Of a stretch of DNA of 36,075 nt, positions 15,436-23,710 are shown piece by piece. Every line of letters starts with the position of its first letter. Within the stretch, counting starts at the first letter, position 1. The stretch lies in the NCBI GenBank assembly GCA_019313245.1, contig JAFDBP010000051.1, forward strand, positions 1-36,075, read 5' to 3'. The notes beneath the pieces were generated by a model that was not told where the DNA came from, made no database searches, and saw only the letters and a list, made by a program, of their open reading frames with translations. The position numbers and the translations under genes are program-made. Source of the stretch: Deltaproteobacteria bacterium. GTDB lineage: Bacteria > Myxococcota_A > UBA9160 > SMWR01.

Positions 15436-17463
15436 CTAAAAGATGGATTCGCCCGTCATGCCGGCGAGCGGTTGGATTCCGTAGTGGGAGAGCACCGTGG
15501 CCGTCACGTCCGTCAGGTCGTGGCCGCTGCTCGATAGCTTGCGGTTCGTCAGCAGCACGCCGGGCACGACGTCGGGCGACATCAGGTGGTTGCCCGACCA
15601 GCGCGACGTGTTGTCCTCGATGATCTCCTCGGTGATCTCGCCCAGCGTCGATTCGTCCGAGCAGCCGTATCCGCGGTTGTAGCCGACCACGAGGTCGGGG
15701 CCTTCGGGGGTGCGCGGCCCGGTGTAGACCTCGTCGCCGCGGAACATTTCGAGCACGACCGTCTCCCCGTTCTCGGGGTCCTTCAGCGCTTCGAGCTTGC
15801 TGGAGAGTTCCGCCATCAGCGCGTCGGCTTCGGCCTCGGAGACGATGCCCTCGGCTTCGCGGCCCGCGATGTTCAGGTACAGACCGTTGAACCCCACCCC
15901 GTAGGCGCGGGTCTTCGACCAGTCGACGTCGCCCGTGAGGATGTGACCCGACTTCTTGCCGTCCTTCAGCACCAGGTAACCGTTGTCGCGCAACCAGCCG
16001 TTCAGGTGGAGCTTGCGGGTGTAGGGCTGGAAGCCGTGATCGCTCATCACGATCAGCAACGTGCCGGCGGGCAGGCGCTCGCGGATCTTGCCCAACGCCA
16101 CGTCGACATCCCGGTAGAAGTTCTCGATGTCGTGCGCGTGCGCGGGCGCCGTCGCGGGATCGAAGGCCGGGTGGTCGGGGGCGTCCGGATATTTGGGGTC
16201 TTCGTGGCGCCAGAGCATGTGGCACTGCAGGTCGATGTCCGAGAAGTAGACGAAGGTGGTGTCGCCGGGCTCGAAGCGGTCGAGCGAGAAATCGACCATG
16301 CGCCCGGTGTCTTCCTGGACCAGCGCGACCTGCGCGACGTACTCGTCATCGTCGAACACGCCGTCCTTGAGCGCCTCTTGCTCCTCCGGCATGCCCTGGG
16401 TGTAGAAGTAGCCGACGTTCGCGAAGATCGTCTCGACGAAATCGTCGGGGCTCGCAATCGGCATGAAGGGCGAGGCGGGCGAGAGATTGACCGGCGAGGC
16501 GTAGAGCGAGAGATTCGGGCGCAGCTGCTGCGCGTAGAACCGGACCGTTCCGGTGACCGGCATCATGCCCATCGGCAGCAGATCGAAACTCACCTCGACC
16601 CAGTCCGACCACTTGCCCTGTTCGACCAATGTGCGGCTGTCGCCGACCTCGACGACCGCGCTGTCGTTGTCGGGGTCGATGTGCACCGTGACTCGCACGG
16701 TCAGGTAATCGCCGCTCGAGGGAACCTGGCCGGGCTCGAGGTGGAACTGGTCGGGCGGGCCCCGCAGGATCGACGAGGCGGTCTCGGGAATTCCGTCGAG
16801 GTCGAGGTCCTGGACCGAGACGTACTCGATGTCGCCCTTGGGGTTCTTCTTTTCGACCAGGGTGTCGGTATACAGCGTGTAGGTTCCGAATCCGCCGCGC
16901 AGGTCGACGGTGCCCATGCCGCCGAGCACCTTCGCGTCCGACGGCGGGGTCGGGAAGTTTCCGGGGATCCGGATCACTTCGACGTCGACTTCGCTTTCGA
17001 CGAGCAGATCCCACCAGGGCGTGCCGCCGCGGTTGTTGCCCGCATCGGAACCGCCGAGCGGGATCACGTAACCGAACAGGCGCAGCGCGCTCGGCGGCTC
17101 GCCGGGCGCCGGCGTCGCGGACGAGACGGGGTGGTAGTTCGCGGGGTCGCGGTGGAGGAAGTCGAAGATGCCGTGGCCGCCCGGGTTCATCCCCGTGACG
17201 AAGTTCGACCACGCCACCGGGCTCTGCGGGGGGTTCGAGGTCCCGAGTTCCTGGTAGCTGCCCTCTCGCGCCAACTTCGCGAAGTTGGGCAGCTGGCCCT
17301 CGTCCATCATGCGCGAGAGGATCACGGGGTCCACGCCGTCGACGCCCATGATGAAGATGCCGGGCCGGCTCGCGGGTTGCGCGTGCGCGAGTGCGCCGCC
17401 GAGCAGCACCGCACACGCGGCTGCAGCGGACTTCAGCGTCGCCCTGGAGAAGATCGGGCTCAC
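15436..17463 (-). CDS. Exported AlkP-superfamily hydrolase (type I phosphodiesterase/nucleotide pyrophosphatase-like)
   Basis: A 675-residue protein from a GTG that overlaps the upstream stop (GTGA). A signal peptide is clear (basic start, KSAAAACAVLLGGALAHA, cleavage near residue 28), so it should be periplasmic. The AlkP metal site is intact by motif: D42 (MGVDGVDP), candidate nucleophile S81 (PPQSPVAW), D-x-x-x-H in SDIDLQCHMLWR, D475-H476 (MSDHGF) and the late His in WSGNH. A beta-rich insertion of ~130 residues lies around 240-360. It is a paralogue of the next gene upstream, with the same insertion pattern (SDWVE..., PFMPIASP). The family includes phosphodiesterases, phosphomutases and sulfatase relatives. 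The substrate is not predictable from sequence. Confidence 0.88.
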   Translation of the reverse strand: MSPIFSRATLKSAAAACAVLLGGALAHAQPASRPGIFIMGVDGVDPVILSRMMDEGQLPNFAKLAREGSYQELGTSNPPQSPVAWSNFVTGMNPGGHGIFDFLHRDPANYHPVSSATPAPGEPPSALRLFGYVIPLGGSDAGNNRGGTPWWDLLVESEVDVEVIRIPGNFPTPPSDAKVLGGMGTVDLRGGFGTYTLYTDTLVEKKNPKGDIEYVSVQDLDLDGIPETASSILRGPPDQFHLEPGQVPSSGDYLTVRVTVHIDPDNDSAVVEVGDSRTLVEQGKWSDWVEVSFDLLPMGMMPVTGTVRFYAQQLRPNLSLYASPVNLSPASPFMPIASPDDFVETIFANVGYFYTQGMPEEQEALKDGVFDDDEYVAQVALVQEDTGRMVDFSLDRFEPGDTTFVYFSDIDLQCHMLWRHEDPKYPDAPDHPAFDPATAPAHAHDIENFYRDVDVALGKIRERLPAGTLLIVMSDHGFQPYTRKLHLNGWLRDNGYLVLKDGKKSGHILTGDVDWSKTRAYGVGFNGLYLNIAGREAEGIVSEAEADALMAELSSKLEALKDPENGETVVLEMFRGDEVYTGPRTPEGPDLVVGYNRGYGCSDESTLGEITEEIIEDNTSRWSGNHLMSPDVVPGVLLTNRKLSSSGHDLTDVTATVLSHYGIQPLAGMTGESIF

Positions 17464-19691
17464 GACCGCTCGCCCGCCACGCGCTCTTCGGGCGCAAAGA
17501 CCAGCGCGCCCGGAGCGGCGCCGCTCTGCTCGAGTGTGGTCGGATCGAGCATGCCCTTCGCAGCGCCTTCTTTGGGATCGGAGGGCAGGATCATCTGCCC
17601 CTGCATGTAGTTCGGGATCTCCTGCCCGAAGAGTTTCATCACCGTCGCGGGGATGTCGACCAGGCGCGGCGTTTCGGTGTTGATCGCGCGATCGCAGAAG
17701 AAGACGCCCGGCACGATATCGGGATCGACGCAGTGATCGCCCGACCAGCTGCGGGTGTTGTCGGTGATGGTCTCCTCGGTCACCTGCCCGACCGCGCACT
17801 CCCAGCTGTTGCGATAGCCACCCTCCCAGCCGACGAGCAGGTCGGGCGCGTCGAAGCGATAGGGCCCGTCGAAGTACTGCTGGGACATCGCGACCTTGCG
17901 CACGCAGCGCTCGCCGTCGGCCGGATCGATCATCTTCTCGAGTTTTGCCGCGAGCTCCTTGACGAGCGCGCGGTACTCGGCGCCCTCGCTGACGATCCCG
18001 CTCTTTTCGCGCCCGGCGCGGTTGATGAAGATGCCCGTCAGCCCCAGCGCGAACGCCCGGGTGCGCGTCCAGTCGACGCCGTCGAACCACTCGCCGCTGG
18101 TGGTCGCGTTTTCGTCCTTCAGATAGAGGTAGCCGTTGTCGCGCAGCCAGCTGTTGATGTTGACGCCGCGGCGGAAGTTGGTGAAGCCGTGGTCGCTGAT
18201 CACCATGAAGATCGCATTCGGATCGTCGACGAGATCCCAGACCTTCCCCACGAGCGCATCGGCGCGCTCGTAGACCTGCGGGATGGCGTCCTTCCACTGC
18301 TCGGTGTCCTTGCCCGCATTCGCCGGATGGGTCGGATCGAGATAGCGGTAGAACATGTGCTGCACGCGATCGGTGGTGTCGAAGACGGTCGTGACCAGGC
18401 CGCTCTTGGTCTGCTTGACGGCGTCGAGGAACATCCGCTCGCGCTCTTCGCAGATCGAGATCGCCTGATCGAAGAAGACCTTCTCGTCGATCACGCGGTT
18501 GTTGAGCGACCAGGTGTCTTCGGCGAGGCCGAGCGTCGCGTACTTGCCCTGCTTCTTGGCCAGGTAGATCGCGTAGACCTCGGGGTGCGAGATCGGCATC
18601 GCGGGGTTCTCGGGGTCGATGTGGATCGGCGTCATGTAGAGGTTGACGTGGGGGTCGGTCGAGATCAGGTAGAACTTCGCGATCCCGCTGACCTTGATGC
18701 CGAGCCCCGCCTTGAAGGTGAGCTCGACCCAATCCGAGTACTCGTTGAGCTTCAGCGCGAGCGACTCGCCGCCGTCGATTTCGAGCTGCGCACTCTGCCC
18801 ATCGTCTGCGATCGTGAGCGTGAACGGCAGCGTCATGCGCCCGCCGGACTTGAGCACGCTGTTGTCGGGCCCGACGATGCGCGAGCGGATGCTATTGCCC
18901 TTGCGCCGCAGCACGGTCTGCTCGCCGCCGATGAACTTGGCCGCGTCTCCCTCGCTCTCGGTGCTGAAGAACGAGAAGGTGCCCTGGCTGCCGCGCAGGT
19001 CGGGCACGCACATGCCCGAGAGCAGCAGCCCATTCTTGAAGGGCGTGGGCGGAAAGGTGATCGGGACGCGCTGGATGATCGAGAAGATGTTCTTGTCGCC
19101 GAGCAGCTTCCAGAAGTGCTGGCTCTTCTGCAGCAGCTTCATCTTGGGTTTGCCGAGCGGCACGACGTAGCGGCCGATGTTGATCACCTTCTTGGCGCCG
19201 CCGATGTCGGTCGAACTCAGGATCGGCGCGTAGGTGCAGGGATCGCGCGTGAGGAAGTCGTAGATGCAGTGGCGGCTCGCGTCGACGCCGGTTGCGAACG
19301 TCGACCACGCCACCGGAGACATCGAGGGGACGCTGGTGTCGAGCGGCCGGAAGACGCCGCGTTCCGCGAGCTTCTGGAAGTTCGGCAGGCGGCCCTCGCG
19401 CATCAGCTTCGTCGCCATCCCCGGGTCCATGCCGTCGAGCCCGAGGATCACGACCTTCTTCGCCATCGCGGTCTTGTAGGGGTTGCCGACCTTGATCAGC
19501 CGGATCGCGGCGCGAATCGGCCAGGTGAGGATGATCGCGAACGCGAGCGCAAACGTGACCAGCAGCACCAGCATCGATCCGCCCAGAGCGAAGCCCGCGC
19601 CGGGACCGATGTAGGCGTGCGCTTCACTCGCGGTCAGGGTTAGAACGAGGGACCACGTTGTGGTGGTCGACCAATGTCGCGCGAATTTCAT
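17460..19691 (-). CDS. Membrane-anchored AlkP-superfamily hydrolase, probable cytoplasmic catalytic domain
   Basis: A 743-residue protein from an ATG with AGGAG 3-4 nt upstream; the longer frame start at 19775 lacks a ribosome-binding site. A short signal-peptide-like segment (ending SEAHA, residue ~26) is followed by YIGPGAG and a strong TM at ~34-58. Then come many basic residues (R60, R64, K67, K73, K78, K79), which by the positive-inside rule put the catalytic domain in the cytoplasm. Catalytic motifs: D86 (LGLDGMDP), candidate nucleophile S125 (SMSPVAW), DTTDRVQHMFYR, D500-H501 (ISDHGF) and WSGDH. The insert with EYSDWVELTFKAG and PAMPISHP is shared with the downstream paralogue. It leads the five-gene operon. 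It is more likely a phosphodiesterase or phosphomutase than a sulfatase, as no CxPxR motif exists. Confidence 0.88.
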   Translation of the reverse strand: MKFARHWSTTTTWSLVLTLTASEAHAYIGPGAGFALGGSMLVLLVTFALAFAIILTWPIRAAIRLIKVGNPYKTAMAKKVVILGLDGMDPGMATKLMREGRLPNFQKLAERGVFRPLDTSVPSMSPVAWSTFATGVDASRHCIYDFLTRDPCTYAPILSSTDIGGAKKVINIGRYVVPLGKPKMKLLQKSQHFWKLLGDKNIFSIIQRVPITFPPTPFKNGLLLSGMCVPDLRGSQGTFSFFSTESEGDAAKFIGGEQTVLRRKGNSIRSRIVGPDNSVLKSGGRMTLPFTLTIADDGQSAQLEIDGGESLALKLNEYSDWVELTFKAGLGIKVSGIAKFYLISTDPHVNLYMTPIHIDPENPAMPISHPEVYAIYLAKKQGKYATLGLAEDTWSLNNRVIDEKVFFDQAISICEERERMFLDAVKQTKSGLVTTVFDTTDRVQHMFYRYLDPTHPANAGKDTEQWKDAIPQVYERADALVGKVWDLVDDPNAIFMVISDHGFTNFRRGVNINSWLRDNGYLYLKDENATTSGEWFDGVDWTRTRAFALGLTGIFINRAGREKSGIVSEGAEYRALVKELAAKLEKMIDPADGERCVRKVAMSQQYFDGPYRFDAPDLLVGWEGGYRNSWECAVGQVTEETITDNTRSWSGDHCVDPDIVPGVFFCDRAINTETPRLVDIPATVMKLFGQEIPNYMQGQMILPSDPKEGAAKGMLDPTTLEQSGAAPGALVFAPEERVAGERS

Positions 19692-19788
19692 GATCTCCTG
19701 GGGGACCTCTCGAACAGAATCGACGGCGTTTTTCGGAGGTCTCGGCCGTGGCGGCTGCCCCGGCTTCTCGGACACTGGCCGTAGCGGC

Positions 19789-19794
19789 TATACT
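19789..19794 (+). promoter_or_regulatory. Candidate -10 box in the divergent promoter region
   Basis: TATACT at 19789-19794 lies inside the near-palindrome TATACTATA, so a -10 element could be read on either strand for the lipoprotein and the AlkP operon. No good -35 is seen on either side. A 7-bp-stem hairpin (GGAACCC at 19804-19810 with GGGTTCC at 19824-19830) follows in the lipoprotein leader. Confidence 0.3.
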
Positions 19795-19857
19795 ATACCA
19801 TTCGGAACCCACCAGGTGGCATCGGGTTCCAACCCCCGCGACCGGAGATTGGATTTG

Positions 19858-20388
19858 ATGTCGTTCGGAAAGACACCCGCGACGTTTCTCACCCGACGCG
19901 CGAAAGTGCTGGGTTCACTCGCAGTTATCGCATCGATATGCGGCTGCGACACGTCGCGGCAGGAGCATCTGATCGAGGCCCGCGCCGCGATGGCGGACGC
20001 CGCCTATGACGAGGCCGTCGCCGCCGCCGAGGCCGGCTTGCGCGCCGCTGTGGCGGGATCGCATGACGCGCTCGATGACGCGACCTCGTGGGGGCTCGAA
20101 CTCGTGAAGCTCGAGGCGTACGCGCGCGCGGGCCACGGCGAAGAGGCCAAGGCCCAGCTCGCCCAGCTCGCGCAGCGCCATCCGAATCGGGTGGAGGCGA
20201 GCGAATACTTCGCCACCGCGCATCAACTCCGCGGCGCGGGAGCCGGCACCGCGGCGATCGAGGTGCTCGACATGGGGGCGATCCTGTTTCCCTACGAGCC
20301 CGTGATCGGGCGCATGATCGAGGAGTCGAGCGAGGGCGGCGACCCGGCCGAACTCGAATTGCTCAGAAGCCTCGGCTACGTCGAGTAG
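19858..20388 (+). CDS. Small TPR-like lipoprotein ending in LRSLGYVE
   Basis: A protein of 176 residues. The N-terminus has basic residues, a hydrophobic stretch LGSLAVIASI and the lipobox ICGC, so it should be a lipoprotein acylated at the last of these Cys. The rest is alpha-helical and Ala-rich, with TPR-like helical pairs (RAAMADAAYDEAVAAAEAGL; LVKLEAYARAGHGEEAKAQLAQL). It ends PAELELLRSLGYVE, carrying the L-R-x-L-G-Y-V tail also found on the 66-aa protein of the divergent operon. GGAG lies 10 nt before the ATG. Divergent placement from the AlkP operon across 166 bp suggests it works with it at the membrane, perhaps as a scaffold. The precise function is unknown. Confidence 0.8.
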   Translation: MSFGKTPATFLTRRAKVLGSLAVIASICGCDTSRQEHLIEARAAMADAAYDEAVAAAEAGLRAAVAGSHDALDDATSWGLELVKLEAYARAGHGEEAKAQLAQLAQRHPNRVEASEYFATAHQLRGAGAGTAAIEVLDMGAILFPYEPVIGRMIEESSEGGDPAELELLRSLGYVE

Positions 20389-20406
20389 GCGCGCGCCCGC
20401 GCGGCT

Positions 20407-21261
20407 TCAGTTGGAACCGGTGACGGGGTCGGCGGCGAGGATCTTGTTGCGCTCGCGCTCGTAGTCGTACTCGTCGATCTCTCCGCGCTGCCGCCGCTCT
20501 TCCAGGTCCGCGAGGGCGCGGAGGGTCTGCGCGGAGATCCCGGCGGGCACGGTCTGCGCGCCGGCCGGTTGTTCGAGTTCGCCTTCCGCCTCGCTCTCGG
20601 GTTCCTCGCTCTCCATCAAGATCGTCTTGCGAACCATCTGGCCGCTCGGCGTGACCCGGGTGCGGGTGGGCCGTTCGAAGATCTCTTCGTCCCACGAGAT
20701 GGCCAGCGCCTGCTCGTCCACCAGCCTCATCGCCTTGCCCGGCAGGATGCGAAATTTGCTCGGAAATTTTCCGATCTTCGGCTCGGGCAGCGAGTCCTTC
20801 CTGCGCGGGGGGATTTCCCAATCCGAGCGCGAGAGGTGCAGGAACAGGTGTTCGCCGTACGCGTAGGCGATGAAGCTCGTGAGGTATTGCGTGTCGAAGA
20901 TGCCGAAGCGCTTTTCGCGCCGGATCGAGTAGACGATCACGCGCTGGTTGGGAGCCGCCTCGCGCAATCCCTTCGCGAGGCCCTCGGAGATGCCGTCGAT
21001 CTCCTCGATGTGAAAGGCCGGCACGCGCTGCTGCGAATCCTTGGCGGTGAGGCGGATGTCGATCCGGGCCAGGATGTGGGAGAGCCGGACGGGCGCGATC
21101 GTGATCGGGTGGTTCAGCTCGACGCTTTCGCTGCGCTTGGAGATCAGCTGGACGGTGATGCCCTGCTGCTGGAAGATCGTCTTCTTCGTCGTCATGCAGC
21201 CCGCGAGTGCGGCCGCGGACAGCGCGAGTGCTGCGAGCGCGATGGATTTGCGAGCGATCAT
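20407..21261 (-). CDS. Lipoprotein of unknown function with SHOCT-like C-terminus
   Basis: A 284-residue protein with a classical lipoprotein signal, ALSAAALAGC. The central ~180 residues are a mixed alpha/beta domain without a motif I recognise. It includes IRREKRFGIFDTQYLTSFIAYAYGEHLFLHLSRSDWE, suggesting a folded envelope domain. The C-terminus, TLRALADLEERRQRGEIDEYDYERERNKIL, matches the SHOCT (short C-terminal) pattern often attached to membrane or secreted proteins for oligomerisation. An acidic low-complexity linker (SEEPESEAEGELEQ) precedes it. It is convergent with the TPR-like lipoprotein (19-bp gap) and downstream of feoB on the same strand (55-bp gap); no functional link to iron uptake is evident. 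Confidence 0.75.
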   Translation of the reverse strand: MIARKSIALAALALSAAALAGCMTTKKTIFQQQGITVQLISKRSESVELNHPITIAPVRLSHILARIDIRLTAKDSQQRVPAFHIEEIDGISEGLAKGLREAAPNQRVIVYSIRREKRFGIFDTQYLTSFIAYAYGEHLFLHLSRSDWEIPPRRKDSLPEPKIGKFPSKFRILPGKAMRLVDEQALAISWDEEIFERPTRTRVTPSGQMVRKTILMESEEPESEAEGELEQPAGAQTVPAGISAQTLRALADLEERRQRGEIDEYDYERERNKILAADPVTGSN

Positions 21262-21316
21262 CGCGGGTAGGCTACCCCACGCCGATTTCGGTCGCCCCGC
21301 CCGCGCGCAGGCGCGC

Positions 21317-23203
21317 TCAGCCGATGACGCGCGCGACGATCTGGTGTGCGGCGAAGCTCGCCCCGTAGGCGAGCACGAGCAGGTAGCTGAACGCGAAGGC
21401 CGGCCAGCGCCACGAGTTCGTCTCGCGGCGCATGATCGCGAGGGTCGAGATGCACTGCAGCGCGAAGACGAAGAACACCAGCAAGGAGGCCACGGTCGGC
21501 GCGTCGAAGATCTTCGCTCCGGTTTCCGGGTCGACGTCGTTCTGGACGGCCGCGCGCAGCGAACTGCCCTGATCGGTCGCCGCGTAGGTCTGGGCCAGCG
21601 TCGCGACGATCAGTTCGCGCGCCGCCAGGCTCGCGACCAGGCCGATCCCGATCTTCCAGTCGAAACCCAGCGGTTCGATCAGCGGCTCGATCGCGTGTCC
21701 GGCCCTGCCCGCGAAGCTGTGCTCGAGTGCGTAGCGGCTCGCCTCCGCGGGGGTCGAACCGGGCGGCGCCTGCTGCTGCGGGAAGGTGATCAGGAACCAC
21801 AGCACGATCGAGACCGCGAGGATGATCGTGCCCGCGCGGCGCAAGAACGCCCAGGTGCTGCGCCAGACCTGGCCGACGAGCAGCCTCGCGGTGGGCATCC
21901 GGTAGGGGGGGAGTTCCATATAGAATGGCATCGCGTCTTCGCGCAGCAGCGTGCGGCTCAGCACCGATGCCACCAGCAGCGCCGTCAGCGAGCCGATCGC
22001 GTAGAGCGCGAGCAGCACGAGCCCCTGCAGGCCAAACGGGCCCAGCACCGAAACGGCGGGCACGAAGGCGCCGATCAGCAGCGCGTAGACCGGCAGCCGC
22101 GCCGAGCAGGTCATCAGCGGCGCGACGAGGATCGTGATCAATCGATGGCGCGGCGACGGGATCGTGCGCGTCGCCATGATTCCGGGCACCGCGCACGCGT
22201 AGGAGGAGAGCAGCGAGACGAAGGCGCGCCCCTCCAGCCCGACTCCCGCCATCACGCGGTCGATCACGAACGCCGCGCGCGCCATGTAGCCGATGTCCTG
22301 CAGGAAATAGAGCAGCGAGAAGAGCAGCACGATCTGCGGCACGAAGATGACCACGGAGCCGACGCCCGCGATCAGACCGTCCGCGAGAAAATCCGCGAGC
22401 AGACCGGCGGGAAGCACGGCGTGCACGAGATCGCCGAGGCTGCCGATGCCCGCATCGATCGCATCCATCGCCGGTTGCGCCCAGGCGAAGATCAGTTGGA
22501 AGAAGGTGATCATCACGGCGGCGAACAGCAGCGAGCCGATCACCGGGTGCAGCAAGACCCGATCGATCGCATCGCTCTTGCGGTTCCTGCCGGGATGTCG
22601 GGTCAGCACGTTTTCGAGGATCGACTCGACCCAGCCCGCTCGCGCGTTGACCTCGTCCGGCGGCACCAGGTGCGGGCGGCTCCACTCCTCGGGCTTGGCG
22701 AACAACCGCTTCAGCTTTGCGATGCCGATGCCGCGGTGGCCCACCACGCCGATGACGGGGATGCCCAGCGCCCGTTCGAGTCGGGGAATGTCGATGCGGC
22801 CGCCCCGCGCCTGCAGCTCGTCGGTCATCGTGAGCACGAGGCAGGTGGGAATTTCGCGGCGCAGGATCTGGGCGAGCATCAGCAGCGAGCGTTCGAGCGT
22901 GCAGGCGTCGGCGACGACTGCGAGCGCCTGCGGCACGCCGTTGAGTTTGCCGTCGAGTACGCGCACCACGACTTCTTCGTCGGGGCTGACGGGCGAGAGG
23001 CTGTAGGAGCCCGGCAGATCGATCACCACCGAGCGTCGCCCTTCGAAGGTCGCCGCGCCCTCGCGGCGCTCGACGGTGACGCCCGGGTAGTTGCCGACCT
23101 TCGCGCGCAGACCGGTCAGCGCGTTGAAGAGCGTGGTCTTGCCGGAGTTCGGGCTTCCGATCAGCCCGAGCCGCAGCGGAACTGGTGCAGCCGCGGTGGT
23201 CAC
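21317..23203 (-). CDS. feoB: Ferrous iron transporter FeoB
   Basis: A 628-residue protein with an N-terminal G domain and a polytopic membrane domain. G1 is G16-SPNSGKT, the switch region contains GNYPGVTVE, and G3 is DLPGSYSL. The expected G4 NxxD is T125-MTD128, so the base-specificity Asn is missing. The membrane part has both gate-type Cys motifs: SYACAVPGIMATRTI with PLMTCSARLPVY, and FALQCISTLAIMRRET near the end. It moves Fe2+ across the inner membrane in a nucleotide-dependent way. The GTG start overlaps the feoA stop (GTGA), giving translational coupling. It lies downstream of a Fur-box-like palindrome. At 628 residues it is slightly shorter than E. coli FeoB. Confidence 0.95.
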   Translation of the reverse strand: MTTAAAPVPLRLGLIGSPNSGKTTLFNALTGLRAKVGNYPGVTVERREGAATFEGRRSVVIDLPGSYSLSPVSPDEEVVVRVLDGKLNGVPQALAVVADACTLERSLLMLAQILRREIPTCLVLTMTDELQARGGRIDIPRLERALGIPVIGVVGHRGIGIAKLKRLFAKPEEWSRPHLVPPDEVNARAGWVESILENVLTRHPGRNRKSDAIDRVLLHPVIGSLLFAAVMITFFQLIFAWAQPAMDAIDAGIGSLGDLVHAVLPAGLLADFLADGLIAGVGSVVIFVPQIVLLFSLLYFLQDIGYMARAAFVIDRVMAGVGLEGRAFVSLLSSYACAVPGIMATRTIPSPRHRLITILVAPLMTCSARLPVYALLIGAFVPAVSVLGPFGLQGLVLLALYAIGSLTALLVASVLSRTLLREDAMPFYMELPPYRMPTARLLVGQVWRSTWAFLRRAGTIILAVSIVLWFLITFPQQQAPPGSTPAEASRYALEHSFAGRAGHAIEPLIEPLGFDWKIGIGLVASLAARELIVATLAQTYAATDQGSSLRAAVQNDVDPETGAKIFDAPTVASLLVFFVFALQCISTLAIMRRETNSWRWPAFAFSYLLVLAYGASFAAHQIVARVIG

Positions 23204-23508
23204 GCCGCGGGCTCTGCGTCGATCGCAATCACCCGGATGCGTGCGGCCTCGGAGCGTCGCAGACAGATCTGGCCACCGCGCAGGTAGAACGCGATCGGGT
23301 CGCTGAGCGGCGCGCGTCGCACGACGCAAATTTCGGTGTCGGGCAGGAAACCGAGTTCGAGCAGGCGGTGACCTTCGGGTGTGGACGCGTCGACGTCGGT
23401 GATCGTCGCGCGCGAGCCCGTCGGCAGCGACGAGAGCGGCACGCCGGCGTCGCGAATCAGCGTAGGTCGGGGGGTTTCGGTAACGAGGGATTCTGAGGGC
23501 AGCGCCAT
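23200..23508 (-). CDS. feoA: Ferrous iron transport protein FeoA
   Basis: A protein of 102 residues from the ATG at 23508; a TTG three codons upstream is possible. After a ~25-residue N-terminal extension it has the SH3-like FeoA domain: PLSSLPTGSRATITDV, the HRLLELGFLPDTEICVVRRAPLSDPIAFYLRGG core and QICLRRSEAARIRV. FeoA is a small cytoplasmic partner that interacts with FeoB. The stop overlaps the feoB start. Leader sequence upstream contains a 19-bp Fur-like palindrome. Confidence 0.93.
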   Translation of the reverse strand: MALPSESLVTETPRPTLIRDAGVPLSSLPTGSRATITDVDASTPEGHRLLELGFLPDTEICVVRRAPLSDPIAFYLRGGQICLRRSEAARIRVIAIDAEPAA

Positions 23509-23573
23509 GGTTTCCAACCGAGGTTTTTTCGGGATCGCCTTTGGGTTCTGATCGGCTTCCCGGCGGTTTAAAT

Positions 23574-23592
23574 GAAAACGATTTTCGTTTTC
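23574..23592 (-). promoter_or_regulatory. Fur box upstream of feoAB
   Basis: The sequence GAAAACGATTTTCGTTTTC is a perfect 8-bp inverted repeat (GAAAACGA/TCGTTTTC) around TTT, in an AT-rich island 66 bp before the feoA ATG. Its length and layout fit the 19-bp Fur operator (consensus type GATAATGATAATCATTATC). Iron-dependent repression of feoAB is inferred. Confidence 0.75.
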
Positions 23593-23710
23593 GCTTAAAA
23601 TCTAGCGCTCCCAACGCCTTCGCGCCACGCTTTCTGGTGGGGCTATTTGCCCCATTTTGCCTTTTCGTGCGGGGTGTTACGGGCGTTGGATTTATATGCG
23701 AACGCGTTCG

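Noticed and set aside
15436-18732. 1098-codon minus-strand open frame
   Set aside because: Residues before 17463 are out-of-frame shadow of the upstream AlkP gene. The signal peptide and the GTGA overlap set the true start.
17391-19643. 750-codon plus-strand open frame opposite the AlkP gene
   Set aside because: Antisense shadow of high-GC codon use; Arg/Asp/Val-rich with no family resemblance and no ribosome-binding site.
23638-23654. Hairpin TGGGGC-TATTT-GCCCCA followed by TTTT as a terminator
   Set aside because: The T-run lies on the plus strand, where no gene is upstream. For gpsA on the minus strand no U-tract follows.
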